From: Actinoplanes regularis
Lineage (GTDB): Bacteria > Actinomycetota > Actinomycetes > Mycobacteriales > Micromonosporaceae
NCBI RefSeq assembly: GCF_900188005.1
Contig: NZ_FZNR01000016.1
Location: 124,001 to 188,000 of the forward strand
Length of the DNA stretch: 64,000 nucleotides
Direction of reading: 5' to 3'
In this document: in pieces, positions 63,532-64,000 of the stretch
Position numbering within the stretch: the stretch's first letter is position 1
Layout: each line of letters opens with the position of its first letter
The notes under the pieces: model-generated
Databases searched by the model: none
Told to the model about the DNA's origin: nothing
What the model saw: only the letters and a program-made list of their open reading frames with translations
Program-made: the position numbers and the translations under genes

Positions 63532-64000
63532 TCCAAACCCTCGTTCGCCGCTGCCCTCGGCTACTGCCCGCGCTCGCGATCACGCCTCTAACGCGCTGGG
63601 CCATCGCCGTACACAGCGTGCACGACGACGACCCTTGGCGGGCCACCTGCGCCTGCGGCCACGCGCTGTGGCCCAACGCCACCAGACCCAGCGGCCGATG
63701 TTCCGGATGCGGTCAGCGCATCGGGGCACCTCCGTACTCGGTGGAAGCCACTGCCGGACTCGCGGCCATCGCGCTCGCACTGACCGGCCCGAGCGGATGG
63801 GCGCTCGCCGCGTATGCCTGGTGGACCGCCACCATGATCGTGCTTGCCTTCGTGGACCTGGCGGTCATGCTGCTGCCGCTGCGAATCTCCATCGCCTCGG
63901 CTGCCGGAGTCCTGATCCTGCTCGCCGCCGCCGCTGACTGGCACGCCTGGCGACGTGCCGCCACCGCCGCCATCGTTCTCGCTGTGCTGCTTGCCATCCT
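63528..64000 (+). CDS. A24-type prepilin peptidase (TadV-like), partial at window end
   Basis: Starts with ATGA overlapping the previous stop and runs off the window (157 codons seen). The cysteine pairs 'CACGHALWP' and 'RCSGCGQRIG' form the zinc-finger-like loop typical of bacterial prepilin peptidases. TM helices follow, and 'LAFVDLAVMLLPLRISIAS' carries the first catalytic Asp. The second Asp motif ('GxGD') is beyond the edge. It should cleave the Flp and TadE-like prepilins encoded upstream. Confidence 0.88.
   Translation, partial: MIQTLVRRCPRLLPALAITPLTRWAIAVHSVHDDDPWRATCACGHALWPNATRPSGRCSGCGQRIGAPPYSVEATAGLAAIALALTGPSGWALAAYAWWTATMIVLAFVDLAVMLLPLRISIASAAGVLILLAAAADWHAWRRAATAAIVLAVLLAI

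Overview
The window is very GC-rich DNA with dense, overlapping, Shine-Dalgarno-led genes, GTG starts and protein families typical of a filamentous actinomycete. The F420-type (LLM-class) oxidoreductase, ArsR/SRPBCC pair, MmyB-type XRE regulator, DUF4190/septum-formation protein, SAM-IV riboswitch and Thermobifida-type cutinase tail all fit. Micromonosporaceae, Actinoplanes-like, is my best guess; it is an inference from gene content, not a database match.

Region 1 (1-32.3 kb) is ordinary chromosome with single genes and short operons. It holds the end of a cutinase-like lipase, a LacI regulator, lipoproteins, a degenerate EgtA-like protein, an esterase-like phytase, a PilZ (c-di-GMP) protein and a poly-gamma-glutamate hydrolase. 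It also holds an XRE regulator divergent from an NADP oxidoreductase, an ArsR-SRPBCC operon, and a GGDEF/EAL protein followed by a GH92 mannosidase and a glycosyltransferase. Further along are a SufS-like enzyme behind a SAM-IV riboswitch, DUF1684 and M20 proteins, and HD, STAS and MFS genes. The spaces between genes are unusually full of tandem minisatellites (unit lengths 17, about 33, 46, about 54, about 59 and about 128 bp). Some of these run into the stop codons of genes or into coding sequence.

Region 2 (30.4-42.3 kb) is on the minus strand. A TPR/proline-repeat/TM/FN3-like protein and a multi-FN3 membrane protein are followed by MoxR ATPase, DUF58 and a TgpA-type transglutaminase-fold protein, the last three translationally coupled. 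A repeat-rich lipoprotein follows. This looks like an envelope or surface-protein assembly module. A 62-bp tandem duplication lies exactly on the DUF58 stop/TgpA start junction.

Region 3 (42.5-54.4 kb) is an accessory island. It starts at an intact tRNA-Leu(GAG) whose 3' end is overlapped antisense by the tail of a large serine recombinase. It carries a tRNA-Val-like 3' fragment, frameshifted remnants, an IS110-family element, small membrane and hypothetical genes, and a lower-GC pair of winged-helix genes. One of those two is fused to a DUF574-type SAM methyltransferase. Two secreted proteins at 50.7-52.2 kb may belong with the next region.

Region 4 (54.5-64.0 kb) is a plus-strand Tad/Flp pilus locus: SAF (CpaB-like), TadZ-like ATPase, TadA ATPase, TadB, TadC, Flp-like pilin, two TadE-like pseudopilins, a frameshifted small membrane gene, a Tad/TadG-like protein, a LysM-membrane-BTAD protein and a prepilin peptidase cut by the window edge. 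Most junctions overlap by ATGA or GTGA, consistent with one long operon.
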